Shown in pieces: positions 1 through 11,835 of a stretch of 64,000 nt of DNA. The translations under genes and the position numbers were made by a program. Position 1 is the first letter of the stretch. The number at the start of each line of letters is the position of its first letter. The notes below the pieces were generated by a model that was given only the letters and a program-made list of their open reading frames with translations, had not been told where the DNA came from and made no database searches. The stretch comes from Pomacea canaliculata (Eukaryota; Mollusca; Gastropoda; Architaenioglossa; Ampullariidae): the NCBI RefSeq assembly GCF_003073045.1, contig NC_037595.1, forward strand, positions 10,438,345 to 10,502,344, written 5' to 3'.

Positions 1-121
1 TGGACAGAGAGGTTTTTTTTTTTTTTAAAGTGTAGTGTTATAATTATCATTGTTGTTATTTTTGCTGTTGTTAGTTTTGCAGCTGACATTACCTACATTA
101 CTCCTGTTCTTTTGATTACAG

Positions 122-1923
122 CACAAACATTTTGTTTTGTTGATGGAGAGACTTGCAGATCTACCTTTGTCTTACAAAGAGGAGGAGTTTATTATGAAGT
201 ATCGTCGTAATCTCATGACACAATCTCTTTCTGGAGATATCCCAAAGGTCTGTATAGGTGAACATTTCTATTAAACAGAGTGTAATTTAAATTATATATA
301 TGATTTTAAAATCTACATCGGCACAAATTTAATGTCGGTAAAATAAAAAATAAAATCAAAACTACCATTAGACTTATTTTCATTTTATTGATTTTCGATA
401 GTTTCTTTACAATTTTGCCTTAAAATGCTTATTGGCAAAGACAACTTTGAAATAAAAAAAAATTGTTATTGCCCTGTTGTCATGTACAGCCTCTTGTTGA
501 TGACAAAGGCCGGCAGTATATAAAGGCAGAAGGTGTGTGGTATTTTGTTTCCAACTTTAGTTGTATTTTTACCTGTTTAAAGATGCATGGATTATCTTAT
601 TATGTTTTCAGTGAATTTACAATTAAGGAGTCATTAGTCCATTAATTCATATCTTTGTAACTTTAATAAGTGAACACTTATTGAAATTGTTAAAGTTTCT
701 GCATCATTTGCTGCGGAATGTGCAAGATGCATTTTGAAAATGTGAATCCATATATCCATGTAAATCTGAATGATAATCTACTCATGAGTAATATTTCAGA
801 TTAGTACATTGTTTTACATTGCCCATAGACAAGGCAGAATTATAATACTGTTAAAGAAGATAACTAATTTAAGGACACACAATGACATTCAGCTTTGTAG
901 TCTCAATGTCTAGCTATGTCTGAGGCCAAAGAATCCACTAGCAATGAAAGCTGGTGTACTACTTGTTATGATCACTCTTCACAGGGAAACGGAAGACAGC
1001 CAAAGCTGAGGTAACTCTATGGATTAAAGGCTCTGGAAAGTTTACAGTGAATGGACAGGACATTGAATACTTCAAGCATATTGTGCACAGGTAGCAAACA
1101 AATATTGTATGTAATTTAAATGCATTAGACTTGTTGATTTTCTGTTATTTTGTTATGTTCCGTTATCCATTTTATTCCTATGTCAGGAAGACTCCAATCT
1201 CTTGTTCATGCCTTGAATAGACAGGTCTGCTTCTGAAATTAAGAATCTTGTTGGAATTTCTTACAAATTAGCTTTTAAAATTTTGTGTGCCTTCATAATT
1301 TTATTAAAATGTGAAAAATAATTATAATTCTGAGGAGTTTTCCCTGCATTAAATTGAACAAAAACAGCATTCACATTATTTTAATAGCAACATGTTGTAA
1401 AAGCTCTCAAGGCTTGTATTATTGGTTTGTTTGTGTCTGAACAGAGCAGGTGATGACACCCCTGCAATTTGTGGGGCTGATGGGAGAAGTTGATGTGGAA
1501 GCCACAGTGACACTTGGAGGCGAGACTGGCCAGTCTGGTGCCATTCGCCTTGCTTTGTCAAGAGCTCTGGTTTCTTTTGTCGATGCTGACACTCGAGAAA
1601 GATGAGACTTCGTGTGTATTAAATTATTTTTTTTTAGTCTTCAGAGTGTAACCACAAAACATAAATCTTGTTTTCTTCTAGGTCTTTATGTCACTTCAGC
1701 TTTTGTGGTGGTGAGAGGGGAAGGTAGATGATAAATAAGAGAACCTGCAGTAACAAGTACAAATATTTATGTACAGAAAAGGTACCATTCAGATTATCTC
1801 TTGCTCTCTGTCAGTAAAACTTTTGAGTTTCTCTTTTTAGGTGGTTTACTAACGAACGATTATAGAAGACGAGAGAGGAAAAAACCGGGTCAGAAGAAAG
1901 CTCGAAAGAAGTTTACTTGGTAA
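122..1923 (+). CDS. MRPS9: mitochondrial ribosomal protein S9 (uS9m), 3' part
   Basis: Small-subunit protein of the mitochondrial ribosome, uS9 family. The 5' end lies outside the window. Exons seen: 122-247, 490-532, 985-1090, 1445-1611 and 1841-1923, all with AG acceptors and GT donors. The uS9 core is clear: [20 protein letters not shown] in the third exon, [18 protein letters not shown] in the fourth, and the family's basic terminus [17 protein letters not shown] before TAA at 1921. As sequenced the frame does not close in two places. The 1090/1445 junction is out of frame for the expected HR-EQVMTP. Near 1600 a stop appears where TREKMRL is expected, as if one A were lost from an AAA run. 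The exons are intron-separated, so this is not a retrocopy. Assembly indels are the simplest explanation; real decay is possible. Confidence 0.9.
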
Positions 1924-3252
1924 GTAAATAAGGGATTGTCACTGACATTAACAAGTGTACTTGGTAAGGTATTTCTTGTGTTTATGCATCAAAAAATATT
2001 TTTGCTCCAAATTTTTTTAGCACACATTTGAGGCATAGATTGGGTGTAGTAAGCAAAGGTAAAATTTTACTTAAGCTAGCTACCTAAAAATCTTCAAGAA
2101 CACTAAATATTTGTTTAATGACTGAACTGAGGTCAGTACACTTTGTGGGTAAATAACCTGCATCCATTCTTAAGATACTAAGCCCACAAACATCTCAAAG
2201 CACAAAAACAGTTCAGAAGCTATGATGCAGTGGAAAGTTCATGGATAATCTTGAAAGCTGCATCCAGCTGGAGAACTGGGATAATATGTTAATGAGGCAC
2301 ATTAGTTTCATGCTCATGAATGGTTGAAGTATTATTCAATTTTGTCGAGAAATGTTGTAGGTGTGAATATTGAGGGTGTATGTGCATGCTTGTAATTCTA
2401 GTTACAAATAAGCATAAAGGCTTAGTGCATTGAGTTTGTGCAATTGATGGTTGCAGGAAGAAGAGGTGAGAGGATTGATGCTTGAGGAACTCAAGGGGAA
2501 CTTGTCAGTTGACAAGTCATATGTTTGATCAAATAACCAAGTTTCTTGGAGTATTGTATGATGATGTGACAAGGAATGAGATGTTTGTAGCTTTGTAAGT
2601 AATAAATGTAGATCAAGACTGAAGCTGTTGTTTTCACGTGTGAAGCATGATAAGAAAAAGGTATTCATATATACTCAGCTGCAGGATTTCAAAAACTGCA
2701 ATTATTTTTGTGTGTGTGTAAGAGAGAGAACATCATTTTTTAAAGTTTCAAAGTATAAACGCATATGCATAATGGATGTTAAGTTGCACAATAAATATCA
2801 CAAAAGTAAAATAATGTGCGTTTGGTTTCCTGCCATTTAGAGGAATGTTGCCATGGTTAATGGCTATATCCGACGCCATATAAAAGACGCCATCACTTAT
2901 GTCATCCGTCTTTGGCAGTTATCTATCGTCATCCCTGGAGTCATATCGCTATTCAAAGAAAAACGAAACGAAGCGCACAGGAACACAAACAGGAGCAGTC
3001 TCCATCCTCTCCTAAAAAAAGAAATAAAAACAAAAGACAATTAGTGGGTATTGTCGAGGTCTATGAACGATAGGACAGCTAAATATCATTCGAGAGCTTC
3101 CGAAGGAGAGTTGAGTGTTAAAAGGACTAGGCTACAGTTTTTACAGTCCTAAGCAGTTTTTATGCACAAATGAAGATAAGCATTGCATGAACGCTTCGCA
3201 CCACATGGTCAATAAATATTTCCATTTGAAGATGAGCAGACGACATATATAT
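1924..3252. other. intergenic, 3' flank shared by mRPS9 and globin A
   Basis: AT-rich spacer between two convergent genes. No coding exon was recognised. AATAAA at 2601-2606 is a candidate poly(A) signal for the mRPS9 gene. The short open frames here show no family resemblance. Confidence 0.4.
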
Positions 3253-4594
3253 CTACTGTGTTAATAATCCGTGTGAAGCGGGCCCAGGCAGCACATCCTC
3301 ATCAGTTTCTTTCAAAGTGTTGTGCCGACCCTCGGCTAGAGTGTCCAGTTGAAGGTCGTAACCTTCGCGCATGACCTCCATCATGTAGGTGATGAGCGCG
3401 CGCCAGGCGTTCTTCAGCTCGCCCCGGAAGCGCGCCTTGCCGAGGTTCCGCTCCCACACACTGAGCAGCGCCTCCCTGAAGATGACGCAGTAAACCTGGT
3501 TAAAGGTGCTGATGTTGGTGTGGTCGGCGCCCATCTCACGTAGCATGACGTCCAGGTCGTCGCTGTTCTTCTTATCTAGGTTGTCGACCACGGCGCCCAC
3601 GGCGTTCATGAAGCGCGTGGCGTGCTCGCGCAACCGTCGGTCGCCTTCCAGTTCCTCTATGGTCGTCTTCCCGACGACAACAAGGAGAGAAGCCGATTAC
3701 TGAGCGTTCACGATGGAAATGTGACAGTGACAAAATTTCCTAACATTCCCTCTTCCCCTCTCCCAAACTGCTTTATCCACTCATCTAGTAGTGACAATCT
3801 TAAATTAAACAGCTAATCCCCACAAATAAACAAAAAGGAATAAAATAAATTTAACAAAACGACAAAATAAGTCTCTTAATATCTTCAAAATTCAGTCGAC
3901 AATCTACAAAAAGATGGGCTTTGCAATGAGTACCAGAAAGATGGTAAGATAAAGAGAAAAGCCTGACCTTCTCTGAGTAGTGGAAGAGTTTCTTGGCAGC
4001 AGGGGTGAGGTGGAAGATCTCCAGAAAGACTGGAATACCCAGCTGGTCCAGACTGCGGTGCTCCACAAGGCGGTACCAGGACTGCTGCACCACCCTGCGG
4101 ATGTCAGCCGTCAGAGAGGGGCGGGACTGTTTCCGAGAACAATTAATTTTAAGTTTGCAGTTACTGGAGATTTGCCTGTCGTCAAGTATTAGTTGTAGCT
4201 GGGGTCTGTGGCGATTTTCATGTCGGCTTTCTCGCACAGCCAACTCATTTAAATTTCACAAACATTTTTAATCTTTTCAGAAAGTTTCCATGACACACTG
4301 CTGAGACCTCCACCCCACCCCTTACCAGATTGTTCATTGTATCACATTTTATTTCGAGATGTCCCATAAGCCGATCCTGAAACTTTAGTCGTTCGTTAAA
4401 GGACTTTTCCATACTGATCTAATAATTTATACATTAACGCTGATTAGATATAAACGTGTGTGTGAGCGTTCGCGAGTGTGACCGCATACCTTATCAATTC
4501 GTCGTATGGCTCTCTTCGTGCCGAGGAATGGTTTGACGACGAGCTGCAGAGTGCTGTTGTTCTTTTCCAGTGTTGTGGAAGCTGCGCAACCCAT
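3253..4594 (-). CDS. globin X-like, membrane-anchored globin (globin A)
   Basis: Haem globin of about 225 residues in three exons: 4490-4594, 3968-4126 and 3253-3666. Exon 1 encodes MGCAASTTLE, a Gly2 N-myristoylation plus Cys3 palmitoylation signal as in globin X, so the protein probably sits on the inner membrane face. Exon 2 covers helices A-C (DIRRVVQQSWYRLVEH, then CD1 Phe in KKLFHYSEK). Exon 3 covers E-H, with distal E7 His in LREHATRFMNAVGAVVDNL and proximal F8 His in MGADHTNISTF. Both introns are phase 0. About 30 residues follow helix H (ETDEDVLPGPASHGLLTQ), an extension absent from globin B. The exon 3 acceptor (GGAAG) is weak, but it is the one that keeps phase. Function is probably redox, NO or lipid protection rather than O2 transport; this is known of the family, not shown here. 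Confidence 0.9.
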
Positions 4595-6277
4595 CTGAAA
4601 GCAGGGGATGCAATATGCGAAGGTGCATAACGAACTTTAGGTCAACTGCATATGAGACAGTGGTCCCTTAAGATTGTAATGGAGCGAGCAATTCGTCCCC
4701 TAGTGACGTAGTAGTTGTTGTAACGGTTCGTTAACGCATTATTCACGTGTTTGTCGTGACATCGTTCTGGTGTCAACACACCTACTGTACTACCAGTCAT
4801 ATAGCACACTCAGTTACATACAGCAGGTAATACCTTGATAATGATATCAAACAACTGTACGTAAGACGAAATCGCTTGACGACGTATTTTCTCACGACAG
4901 CCGTTAAGTGACGCACTGACTGTACACCTACTGCCATCCACAGCTTATACAACAGTTGAAGCTGACGTGTGACACTGCGTTCATAGACGATAGAAGACTT
5001 TCGAAATGAAGTGGAAATTCTTGTGTGTAGAATAAGTATGAATCCTACCTGCAGTTGTCTGTCTATGAGTTTGTCAGTCAGTGTCTCTCAGTCTCTTCTC
5101 TACTGTCCCCATTTGTCTCTCTCTGTTATTTGCGATGCGCATAAAATGCTCACATAAGCACACATGCGCGTGTATTTACAAACATACGTGTCTTTATTCA
5201 GACAAATTATGGCAAAGAAGTTTCGAGAACAAAAACGTTAATCATTAAAAATCGCAGACAATACTGCCCGACAAAAAAATTTAAACAAAATTTCGTATAA
5301 ACGGACAAGGGACGGAAGATTACCAACCAACCTTTCTCTCACAGAAGCCCGTTAGTCTGTGAACAAAGCGTCAAGACGTCCACATAGGTCACTGTCCTGT
5401 GACGGGGGCACCTACAGCTGCTGCTGACCGCACCTTGACAGCATATATATATATACGTTGTTTGGCCAACAGACCGAGCAGCAACTGGTGTTGACGAGCA
5501 AGTCCCGTTGCCCGCAAACAAGAGAGAGAGAGACAGAGCGGGTGTGCAGCACAGGTTAATGGCTGATGTTGCAGTCTGGGATGATTTGCATCGTCTGGTC
5601 GGGAGTCACGACCGCTTCATACTCGAGGTAGAAGCTGGAAGGGGAGCATTGTTGTTTGGATCTGTCACAAATGTGATAACTGTACGACAGCTTGCTTGGC
5701 GGACGTTTAATGGTAGTCCACCCCATTCACTCTTTGTCAAGGAAAGTGTCATTTAAAGAACTTTTGTTACTATCTAAGTTTAGCATTAAATGCATATTAT
5801 TATTGAACAGAAATTTAAAGCAGATCTATTTACCGTTAAGAATGAACAACCTCTAATACTAGTTAAAATATGTAATCATGATTTAATATGTTTAACCAGC
5901 CATAGATGAACGTCATGCCCTTTGCTTATTCCTTTTCTGTAATTATGAGGATTTCCCGCGATGATTGATGGAAACCGTAATGGTAAGGATATCTTTTATA
6001 GAAATTATTGATAATGAGATATGAAAGTAATAATGCTAAGGTACAAAGTTGCCTAAAATATCTTCTTTGAAAATTGGCGGATACGTGGTAATAATTCCAA
6101 GGTGTAACAACCCCTGTAGCAATGGCGGAGGAACACGAAATTGTCGGGATGTCTGTCGATGGTCTGAAAACTGCAGCAGGTCTGTGAAACAATAACGAAT
6201 CTTCAGTGGAGAAAAACTTGATGAAGAGAGCGATGGGACTCGATCTCCCTTTCTGGCGTGTCCAAGTCGTTTCTATG

Positions 6278-6311
6278 GTTTTCTTTTTTTTCTTTTTTTC
6301 TTTTCTTTTTT

Positions 6312-6342
<31 letters not shown>

Positions 6343-6343
6343 T
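6278..6343. repeat. poly-T / CT-rich tract
   Basis: About 65 bases almost entirely T with a few C and G. On the minus strand it creates an artefactual lysine-rich open frame. It could be the A-tail of a retroposed element in minus orientation, but no SINE head was recognised next to it. Confidence 0.8.
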
Positions 6344-6541
6344 GACAGACAGCGACCCACACCCCATCTCACATAAAAGTCACACCCTCTTTTAACCTTT
6401 AGTTAATGCATTCGTCTATAGCACTCAACTTTCGACTGAAGAAATCGATGACAAAGCCTTACCAGAAAATACATTTTTCAGTGTCATGGTAAAGAACTAA
6501 TAAACATTAATCTTTTCCTCTTTCTCTGTATTCGTGTGTTC

Positions 6542-6575
6542 GTGTGTGTGTGTGTGTGTGTGTCCGCGCGCGCGC
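6542..6575. repeat. (TG)n-(CG)n microsatellite
   Basis: Alternating TG for about 22 bases runs straight into alternating CG for about 10 bases. Pure purine-pyrimidine alternation of this kind can adopt Z-DNA; that is known of such sequences, not shown here. Confidence 0.8.
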
Positions 6576-8160
6576 CGGGTGTTGGTGGTGGGGAAGGTGT
6601 ATATAGTATAGGTTCGTGTGTGTGAAAATGTGCTTTTGAGTACATGAATGTGCAAAGTGGTCAGTGCGTGTTCAAGGTTATATCAGTGCCCACAGGCTGG
6701 TGCAAGTGTACTGTGTGCGTGCGATTGTGAGTACATGTGCACTGGGAAGCTTATGCTTCGTCGTTTTTATTGCTTTGTTGACATCATTTAGTCTGAATTT
6801 TAATATTTTGTGATGTCGGCCACACGACAAAAAAATAAAATAAAATAAAATAAAAATAGAAAGAGAGAAAGAGAGAAATCCAGTAATAACTGAAGGGTGA
6901 ATGTTGGGGGTAATGTCACAATGTGATGCTGGCTGCGTGGCCTGTCCAAACTTTTATCGCGTCTTTTCCATGGAACAGATGGACATAAAAGGGCTAACGA
7001 TCGTCACGCCACCTAGCTGCCTTTGACTAATGTCCACATTGTGCATTGTGTAACGCCCTTGGATATAACTGGACACAAAGGCCAGGTACATCCTACCTGT
7101 CGGCGTCGTCTCCATTGTTTCTGCCTCTTATTTTATCGTATAGACGTCACTGTTGTTTACAGGTTCCGAGTTGTCACAAGCTTCCATTGAAAGAAACTAA
7201 ACATACAGAGTACTTACGACTTTATTATGTAGTAATTTTGAATACACAATAATCATCAACGAATTACTTTTGATGAGTTAGACAGATCACAGTCTAAGCA
7301 TTGAGGGCAAGATTAGAGTTTTTGTTCGGTCTGAAAAAAAAAATCATTAATACTTAAGCAAACAATCTGCTTAATACTTGATTAAAAAGAGACAGAAACA
7401 AACAACTAACACGTTAACAGTCAAACAACAAAATACTGTACAAAATCGAAAACGAATTCGACAATCGTTATTCAGCTCATGGTGACACCATTCATTGATC
7501 GTAAATTTTAATTAAAGACTTTACCTACTAGTCAAATATCGTAAAATGGAATGAAATCTTTATTCGACTCTCAAATATAATAAATTTTCATTAAAGTTTT
7601 TGCCTTTGTTTACTTCAGTAACGTTGATGGCCGAACGTTTAGAAAGGTGACACGAGGTTGAGTATCTCTCAGTAACGTCCACTGAATCCTCTGATGTCTG
7701 TGGAACTGAGTTCCTCAGTCCTTGTTTTTAAAGCCATACGGTCGTTCTTAACCAATCAAAGTGTCGAAGCGTCAAACCTCCAAAGTGCCTTCACCTCCTG
7801 TGGTATTGGTAAACGAGTCTGGACTTACCTCACTATGTTGACCAAAGTTCCGATGACGCGAACGTTTGACCCCAAACCATTTGTTTCCCGTGATCTTCAC
7901 ACACAACTTCGACAAACTTCGAAGACATTTGACTATTTGACTACTGTGTTTTCCCCAACAACCTTTGGGATCGAATAAATATCTCGAAGGTACCTGGTTA
8001 TCCCCGAACTGTTACCTTCGATCCAGCGCACAACCAAACACAATATGTGGACACAACACACCTGTGGATGCATATCTACGTCTGTTTACAATTAGGACCA
8101 GCAACCCCTGACCTCTGCACATTGTTTCGGGTCCTTAGTAGCTTCACAAAGTGGCTACAG

Positions 8161-9395
8161 CTAAATTCTGATCTCTTTGTGTCCATGGTTCATTTCTCTC
8201 GTCATGAAGCCAATGACACTGTCCCAGGCTGCCCGCAGTTCTCCCTTGAAGCGGTCCTTGCCCAAACTGTGCTCCAGCGTGGTCAAGAAGGCCTCCCTGA
8301 AGGCCCGGAAGTACTCGTGGTGGAAGGAGTGCAAGTGGGAGTGCCGCTCCCCGATGTCAGACAGGAGGGCGCTCAGCTTGTCGTTGGGCGTCTGTAGATT
8401 GTCGATGACGGCCCCAACAGCCTGCATAAAGCGGGCCGCGTGCAGTCGCAGCCGTAAGTTCTGCTCCAGGTCTTCATCGTCCTGCTAAGGCGATGAGGAG
8501 ATGATAGTTCTCGTGTCTCTCTCTCTCTCACACACACACACACATTTTTTTCTCGCAACAGTAAAGTGCTGAGAAGATTGTCATCAATACATCAGCGATT
8601 AGCTTCCTGGGTTTCTATCACTCCTTTCCTTCACCCAGATCCGGCCACAGAGAGAGAGAGACAGAAAGAGAAACGAGAGAGAGAGCAAATGAGGTTTATC
8701 GAAAACTTACACAAAATACGTAGGCACACAAGACCTCCACGAAAAACATTCAAGTTTGAGATTCGGAGAAGAAGAAAAAAAAATTAAGAAAGTAGACATC
8801 GTTGGGTTCTGCTAATGACTTTTTTCAGCTGCAGTTCTGTGACTAATTATCTCCTCCACGAAAAGAAAACAAATACAATAAACAAAACGACCATTAATCA
8901 GACTCACGCTTGCTTCGAGAGAAAACAAAGTCATGATGCGGGGCTCCTGCTGGAACAAGTTTTTAAAGAGAAGCATGCCCACGGCTGTCAGGTCTCTGCG
9001 CATGACTGTCGCCCATGACCTTTGCACCATGTCCTTCTGCTGGACAGTCAGAACTTCGGGTGGATTTCTACCTCCATTGGAGCAACTCTTTAACCAATGA
9101 AACGAATTCATTTTTTTATTCCAAGTAATGTCAGGGTTAGGGTTATCATCATCATGTTCCTGTCATTAATTACATCATTGTTGTGGCGGAGACTAATAAA
9201 TTAAGGGAAACAGCCTCAAGACTTAGGACTATCCCTATTGTAATATCCACATTTCTAATTGTTAAAATGAGCGAGGCTAGCTTGAAAGTTACTGGAGGGA
9301 CCTACCTTCTCATGTCTGAGGACGATGCAATCAGAGCTCGGCCCCTTAAGGTGAGGGACGCCGTAGTGAAGGGCAGAAGAGGAGGAGCAGCCCAT
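8161..9395 (-). CDS. globin X-like, membrane-anchored globin (globin B)
   Basis: Second globin, about 196 residues, in three exons: 9306-9395, 8908-9087 and 8161-8481, both introns phase 0. Exon 1 encodes MGCSSSSALHYGVP, again a Gly2/Cys3 myristoyl-palmitoyl signal, and ends on a good GTAGGT donor. Exon 2 carries helices A-C (VQQKDMVQRSWATVM; CD1 Phe in MTLFSLEAS). Exon 3 carries E7 His in LRLHAARFMQAVGAVIDNL and F8 His in IGERHSHLHSF, then G and H helices (DRFKGELRAAWDSVIGFM), and stops at 8161. Same exon layout and phases as globin A 3.6 kb downstream on the same strand, so a local duplication. The exon 2 acceptor (TTAAAG at 9088) was chosen because it keeps phase 0; the alternative GGTAG acceptor would break the frame. 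Confidence 0.9.
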
Positions 9396-11456
9396 GTGAA
9401 CAGCGGGTCACTGATAATAAAAAGGAGGCAACAACTAAACGTGGGTGGTTGGGGTAGAATGGACAAGTAGCTAACCCTTCTCCTGCTGCCATTGCTACTT
9501 CTAATATATTTACAACATTCAAACAAACACACAATCGAACAAGCAAAGAGACAAATACAAGTGTTGTCAAAAACAGCTGCTATAGTTCTGTTAAAGGTCC
9601 TCACTTAACGTTGTCGACAAGTTCTCGAAAACTGCCACTTTGAGCGAAATGACTTAACACGTTATCACAGACTCAGTGATTATATACATAAACAAAAGTT
9701 CTGTCCCAGAAACATCCTTAGTCTTATAAATCAAGAAACAAAAACATGAGAGGAAAAGAAAGCACACGGAAGCCAAAGAAAACCTATGCAGACATGAGGA
9801 GAACGAGTAAACTCCAGACAGTTGGTTCTGGTTTAGGATTGATTTTTTTTCTCTCTCATCAACGTTATAAGTAAACGAGGTTAAGTGAGGACAATATATT
9901 TCTAGGACGAAGACATTAATCACGACGAGTGAGAGGCGTGATTACAATTTCTTTGTAATTTCTACACCTGCTGCTAACTGGGTTTGAAAGATTCCACCGA
10001 GGTAGATTTATGGCTGCTATTTAAAAAAAAATTATCACGAAAATTATTATGCATATTTCTTAGAAGAATGGGACATTTGTCAGAAGAGGGAAGTTGGTGA
10101 CTACACGTTTTAATAGAACAGCAACATGTTACATTCTCAGTTGTTTTAGAGACAGGAAAAGAGAGAGAGAGAGAGAAAAGAAGAGAGGGAGAGAGGATAC
10201 ATACCACAAAAAGTAAAAATCCTCAATACTGAGCTGTGTCTTGGCGGCAGGAAGCCACTCAGCGGACTCAACACTCAGCAACGGTCTGCTCGCGTCCAGG
10301 CAATCGTCATCATCAAACTCACCTGTCCGGAATCTTCCTGCCAGAGGTACTAACCCTTGCAGGTACAGTTCTATTGTGAGCTATTAAATCAAGTAGTTTC
10401 TGGCTAATATGACCTACCCGTTCACAGTTAGAATTTCCCGTTTTCTGGCTCTGTACTTTCAGTTGAAACACTCACTCGAACCATTTAATATCAGCGAGCC
10501 TGATTTGTCTCTCGATATTTTTAAGTGGGCAGTTAATTTTCTCTAATCCATTCCACCTTGATTTTGACACGGGTAATCTGTATTTCTCTACATATGGCAC
10601 TTGGTCGACTGCTTTTCCGTAATACAGCCATGGCTGCTGACATCGCATAATTTCCACCTTTATCCTGTTTTATCCTCTGTGTATGTATGTGTGTGTATGC
10701 GTGCGTGCGTGCGTGCGATGGAATGAAAAATAAAGAATCAAAATGGTTTGCCTTTAACTCTAAAGTTACGTCTAAAGCCAGGAAACGAACTTTTTTATAT
10801 TCGTAAGAATGACCCTCAAACATCCCTCTACCAAGCTACAAACAAACATCGATTGGGACATTTGAGTGCGTGGTACTAATGGGGTCTCTCAATGACCAGT
10901 CCTACTGCCATCAACTCCCTCTGGAAGAACCATTGAGGTCAAGAGAAAGCCCAGAGACCAGGAAACAAATGATTACTGTTACTGATTGAAAGACTCATCA
11001 ACCGATTTACAGACTTGGATTTCGACACACAGACGACGTGCGACATTAAGAATGCTTCTGCCCAGACCTGCAAACACTGTGAGTGTAGGAATGGCTGCCT
11101 CTCTGCTGGCTTCATGTGTATGTTATTACTTCATTTATTACACATCCCTGCAATGATTTCCTCAACGGGATGGTCTTAGGAGCACGCTGCTTGATAATGT
11201 AGGAGGAGTGACGATAGTGATAGTATGATGGAGTGCTGTTAGTAAAATGTCCGTTTGCTGCCTGCATCCACCAAAACACGCAGTCACACGTGTATTTAAA
11301 CCATTTCCATTTATTTGCCTTCCATATGCTCACTCTTACACGGATCCACATAGAACCAGTAAAACTGTGTCAGCATACATTTATATCTGCGTGCAAGTTT
11401 ACAATTGCAAATTAACGTCTCTGACCCGTACAAACTTCCATGAACTGTGACCTCAA
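9396..11456. other. divergent intergenic region between globin B and the CNNM-like gene
   Basis: Shared 5' flank of globin B (-) and the CNNM-like gene (+). No coding exon was recognised. It includes a GT/GCGT run at 10681-10717 and AG-rich tracts near 10150-10200. The part nearest the CNNM-like gene carries the promoter motifs listed separately. Confidence 0.4.
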
Positions 11457-11499
11457 GCGCATGCGCAGACCTTGGTCATTGGATCTCGTTATTACGTCA
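11457..11499 (+). promoter_or_regulatory. promoter motif cluster of the CNNM-like gene
   Basis: A perfect NRF1-type palindrome GCGCATGCGC (11457-11466), an inverted CCAAT box ATTGG (11478-11482) and an ATF/CREB-like TTACGTCA (11492-11499) lie within 45 bases, about 340-380 bases upstream of the ATG at 11836. This spacing is typical of a TATA-less animal promoter. Factor binding is inferred from the motifs only. Confidence 0.5.
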
Positions 11500-11835
11500 C
11501 TGGAATTGGCCTTGCAGACAAGGGAGACCATTCAGAGTTGTTTACCTCTCGTGTTCGAGTCGAAAGCTAACAGAAAATGTTGTCTGCTTTCTCTACAAAG
11601 CACTACAGGTCAGGGAAAACAAATGATTTGCAAATTACTGGTATTATTAATAACAAATCAATGTATATTGTAAGTATATTATGTATTATTTAAGTGCACT
11701 TGATTTATTTATTTTGTACTAGATTTCCCCCACGCGCTCTCCCAACGTCAGTGATGGGCAGGAGGCTGCGGAATAAAAGAAATTGTTATTGAGTCAGTTC
11801 CGTCTCTGCATGACAGGCTGTCTTGTGGTTGTAAC

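Larger units (their letters stand above)
4595..8160. other. intergenic between the two globins
   Basis: Upstream region of globin A and downstream region of globin B. No convincing gene. It holds a T-rich tract (6278-6343), a TG run followed by a CG run (6542-6575) and an AAAAT/GAGA run (6828-6878). TTTATT at 7558-7563 reads AATAAA on the minus strand and is a candidate poly(A) signal for globin B. An open frame at 7694-7978 (+) has no recognisable features. Confidence 0.4.

Noticed and set aside
5926-6372. 148-codon minus-strand frame with a poly-Lys run
   Set aside because: The lysines come from the T-rich tract at 6278-6343; the remainder shows no protein-like pattern.
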